NCBI RefSeq assembly: GCF_021347895.1
Contig: NC_067116.1
Span: 37,963,677-38,027,676 of the forward strand
Source: Acanthochromis polyacanthus
Lineage: Eukaryota > Chordata > Actinopteri > Pomacentridae
Length of the DNA stretch: 64,000 nucleotides
Direction of reading: 5' to 3'
Shown piece after piece: positions 60,780-64,000 of the stretch. The number at the start of each line of letters is the position of its first letter. Position 1 is the stretch's first letter. Below the pieces are notes generated by a model. The model saw only the letters and a list, made by a program, of their open reading frames with translations, searched no databases and was not told the origin of the DNA. A program made the position numbers and the translations under genes.

Positions 60780-61090
60780 CCTGAGAGCACCACAGCGCTC
60801 CACTATCTCTCACACACACAAAACAACTTATTACAATTAACTGCAGCACTTAGGTGCTAATTTGGGGGCTTGACAGAGCAAAGGACAAACATTGGCTCCC
60901 TGTTGGTCTTCATGTGTGACCTCTGACACCTTCATGTCCTCGTGTCAGGTCAGGCCTCTTTGAAGAGCGGCCATTACAATTCCCAGAAGTGGCCACTTGA
61001 ATTGGTCAGTTATTAACAATTGAACCCCAGAGTGGCCATGCATGATGACAGAACAGCCTCACAAATCTGACAGAAACTAATGAGGGAAAG
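60780..61090. promoter_or_regulatory. possible conserved noncoding element
   Basis: A repeat-poor block with balanced composition between AT-rich and (TA)n DNA. It contains several AATTAAC/TTAACAATTG cores and a CATGCATGATG segment. No open frame of note. The call is from composition only. Confidence 0.25.
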
Positions 61091-61171
61091 TGGATGCAGT
61101 TAGGAAAATTGAATATTTTTGTATTCATTTGTAATATTTATTATCACCTCAGAAAATAATTATAAGTGAGA

Positions 61172-61175
<4 letters not shown>

Positions 61176-61225
<50 letters not shown>
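61176..61225 (+). repeat. (TA)n microsatellite
   Basis: About 25 TA units without interruption. Confidence 0.95.
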
Positions 61226-61227
<2 letters not shown>

Positions 61228-61466
61228 TGGTAACATTTTACAACCTGTATGTCAGAAATATAAGATTCTTGTGAGAAAAAAATATTTTTTTTATCTAAAA
61301 GTAATAAAAATGGACAATTTTCGAAGTGACACTATATGCACCAAACATTACTTAGAATTAGAATCAATTATTATTAGATCATTTATTATTTTATTTATTC
61401 AGTAAATAAATTTTGCATCTTGTGAAGTCTTTACAGATTTAATTTGTGCAAACAGATTTTTTTCCC

Positions 61467-61490
<24 letters not shown>
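61467..61490 (+). repeat. short (TA)n microsatellite
   Basis: About 12 TA units, about 240 bp after a longer run of the same repeat. Confidence 0.9.
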
Positions 61491-61497
<7 letters not shown>

Positions 61498-63599
61498 CAG
61501 GAACTTTGCAGACAAACACAATTTCTTAACTTACAAATTGTGCCCTTTTAATTGAGTAACTGAGAATATGTTATCTCTTATTTAAATATGTGTATTAGCT
61601 TGAACTACACATTTCACTGTCCTTAAAGACGAAATCACTCTTTTATTTCTGATTTCCATTGCATTTGCTTCAAAATGGAGCATTTTTACCACATTACTGT
61701 ACCCAGCAATTTTCGGAGGAGTTTAATTTTTCTGTTTCTACTAATTCAAATTAATCCAATTCTTTTTATTGCTAGATTCACGTGGTAAAAATGTTACTTC
61801 ATTTATCCATGATCCAGAGGTGTTAAATTACGTATTTTAAGGCTAAATAAATGCGAAATTACACTCAGATTAGACCGCACATTTACAGATGAAAGCAGAT
61901 TTTGTTGATAACTCAAAATCAAATATGACCATGTGATTTTAATAACGTAAAAGTAATCTTAACATGATTTAAGTTTAGAACATTAATATTGATGCAGTTT
62001 GGGGACCTCTAAGGAATCTATGCAGGGTCTCGTCCTGTATTTCTGTCACAAAACTGGTCGCTGCAGATATGAAACACACAAATACAAGCAGATAAAATAC
62101 CCAACAGCTGCTTCGTTAGTTCTATAAAACACAATGATAATTCGGCATATTTTAGATGGGCTTTTCCAGCTTGGTTTATGCATCTTTAAAAATCTGATGA
62201 ATTAAGGCAATGCTGCTAAAAGAAATCACACTATTTTACTCTCGTATTTCAGTGCATAGTCTGTATATCAGCAGGTATTTTACGAATCGTATTTTACGCG
62301 CAATAATATTATTTCGCCACAGCTGACCAGAATGGAGCTAATTAAATGCCCTCTATTCTGCGTCATGAGAATGCAGCCCTAACGGGGTTATAATTTAATG
62401 CAAAAACATCAGCCAATTAGTATTTTGATTCCTTAGAATTTTAATTTTAGTTAATGTCCATTACAACGACTCATAGTCTCCAAAAATGCTCCAATTTCAT
62501 GAACATTTCTTTCAGTTTGAACACATCCAGAAAGCATCATTCCCGTCAGTTCCTCCATCAGATGCTTTGCTGGCTTTATCTGCGGCTGTGCACAGTTTTA
62601 ATACATTCTGCTGCATCGACTTAGAGCTTGTATTTCCATTACTATACTGTCAGGAGGTTATGTGCCGTTTTATGCAGTTTGCAGTGTGATGTGGATTTAG
62701 GCCAGAGACGTGCAGGCCCGAGCTGCAGTGCTGCTTCACTGCCGATAGGTGTCGCTGTTTAGCTCCAGTGGTCTTAGCAACTTCGCAAAGTTGTCTGGAC
62801 GTGCAGGCCTGCTGAAGGCCCGCAGTGATGAGATTAGACAGTTTGGAGTAGATATGGATATGCGTGGAGAGAAGACTTTAATTTTTTCGGAGCTCAACTA
62901 AGAAGCACCAGATTGGTCGTTTAAATCTTGAGGTCAGTGGACACAACTGTGGCTCAGGAGATAAAATATAAATATAGATCTAAAGAGATGCAATACTCTT
63001 TATTCTTTGCTTTTATTTTCTAGGTTGATCTGTGTTAACTCTGCTTTTTTTGCATCTTGAAATCTGTAAATAGGGGGGAAAACTCTTCAGATTTATTCCC
63101 ATGCAAGATTGCGTTCTTCTCTATAATAAATAATACCATTACTGCTCCTCATACCTCTACTACTAACAATAATAATATTAATTTTTATGATAAAACTTTC
63201 TTGGATTGTCCTGAAGCTTCAACCTATTGAATCTGATTTGTTAAATTCATGTTTTTTTTAACAATGAAATTTTCCACTAATCAGATTTTGAGCTTCCAAG
63301 TAACAGACTGTTCAATTTACCTTTTTTAAAAATAAATAAATAAATAAATTAACCAATGCAATGTTCACTCAATTCTAACTTTTTTTTAACCATTTGGAAT
63401 CTGGATGCACAGACACATACACAAAAATGTCATTTTATTCAGGTATCAAAACTGCTTTTAAAACACAGGAAATGTCAAATTTTGTCTCTAAAATAATTCC
63501 AAAAGCTGAAGGTGCGCATAAATCAACGCAATCCTTAAACAGCGCCAAAGCACAAATCAGTCTTGTGAGCATCCTCGTGTAAACCGTGGACTTCTCACA

Positions 63600-64000
63600 C
63601 AGGCGTGTCGGGTAACACATTCGGAATAATCTACCGTGGCGCCTGACGTCAGCACGCACGCAGTCACGTTTATTACAGGGAGCTGGTTTTGTACCACTCA
63701 GCGTTGACGCTCCTCTGCAGGTAAATAAACGCACCTGCAGTCTGGTTTTGTGTTTTTGCGGAGTGAATTCAGTACCCTTTTTTGTCCAACTCTGAGGTCA
63801 TTTGACATTTGGCACACGCGTATCCACCGTGCGCTCCGTTACGCACGGAGAGGGAAGGAGACGTCGCGCCACGTAAAGCAACGTGACCCACTGGAGCTCC
63901 GGGGAAGCGATCAGCTTCTCCTGCTGAGGCTGCGGCAACATCACCGCATGTTGCTGCTGCGTGCTCCGCTTTTATCGCTCCCATCTTCTTGCAAATCGGT
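63600..64000. promoter_or_regulatory. CpG-rich block, possible promoter of a gene beyond the window
   Basis: CpG frequency rises sharply in the last 400 bp. A perfect palindromic CRE, TGACGTCA, lies at 63644-63651. CTCTGCAG|GTAAAT near 63721 could be a donor. The minus-strand frame at 63769-63984 is rich in Ala and Gly and looks like CpG-island noise rather than a protein. Direction and identity of the gene are unknown. Confidence 0.35.

Larger units (their letters stand above)
58291..63600. other. gene-free 3' flank
   Basis: Mostly AT-rich. One purine-rich block near 59900-60004 ends in GAAAT|GTGAGT and could be an unannotated exon, but its start is unclear. Two (TA)n arrays are listed separately, and 60780-61090 looks like a regulatory island. 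No protein was recognised. Confidence 0.5.

Noticed and set aside
63769..63984. Minus-strand frame of 71 residues in the CpG-rich end
   Set aside because: Ala/Gly-rich translation of CpG-rich DNA without any recognisable domain.

Overview
The window is from a ray-finned fish, most likely a percomorph teleost. It carries intron-rich genes with GT-AG splice sites, whose products closely resemble human proteins from 19p13.11. It also has abundant (CA)n, (TA)n and (ATCT)n microsatellites and several dispersed repeats familiar from teleost genomes. No prokaryotic, organellar, CRISPR or intact viral features were seen.

Six protein-coding genes were rebuilt exon by exon, with reading phase checked across every junction: nr2c2ap (+, 9613-11948), rfxank (-, 12471-14867), borcs8 (+, 15344-17984), tmem221 (-, 18583-22386), mef2b (+, coding 32194-39438, with a probable noncoding first exon ending at 28192) and tmem161a (-, 45503-50573). 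As I recall the human map, the order NR2C2AP-RFXANK-BORCS8-MEF2B-TMEM161A is that of 19p13.11. Here tmem221 sits between borcs8 and mef2b, and tmem161a is flipped relative to mef2b. Strands alternate along most of the cluster. rfxank and borcs8 share a head-to-head promoter of about 370 bp. nr2c2ap/rfxank, borcs8/tmem221 and mef2b/tmem161a converge tail to tail.

The genes do not form one pathway. rfxank (RFX complex), mef2b (MADS-box factor) and nr2c2ap (partner of nuclear receptor TR4) act in transcription. borcs8 is a lysosome-positioning subunit, and tmem221 and tmem161a are multipass membrane proteins.

The flanks 1-9500 and 54,800-64,000 hold no recognisable coding gene. They contain islands of balanced composition that look like conserved regulatory DNA, perhaps for a developmental gene outside the window. 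From 51,700 to 54,800 there is a candidate multi-exon noncoding transcript. The last 400 bp look like the CpG-rich start of another gene.

The strongest unusual observation is that the last intron of nr2c2ap (11278-11825) has AT-AC ends, a U12-type 5' splice site and a U12-like branch site. Others are two arrays of long, diverged tandem units in and beside tmem221, and a complete phospho-sumoyl switch motif in the C-terminus of Mef2b.
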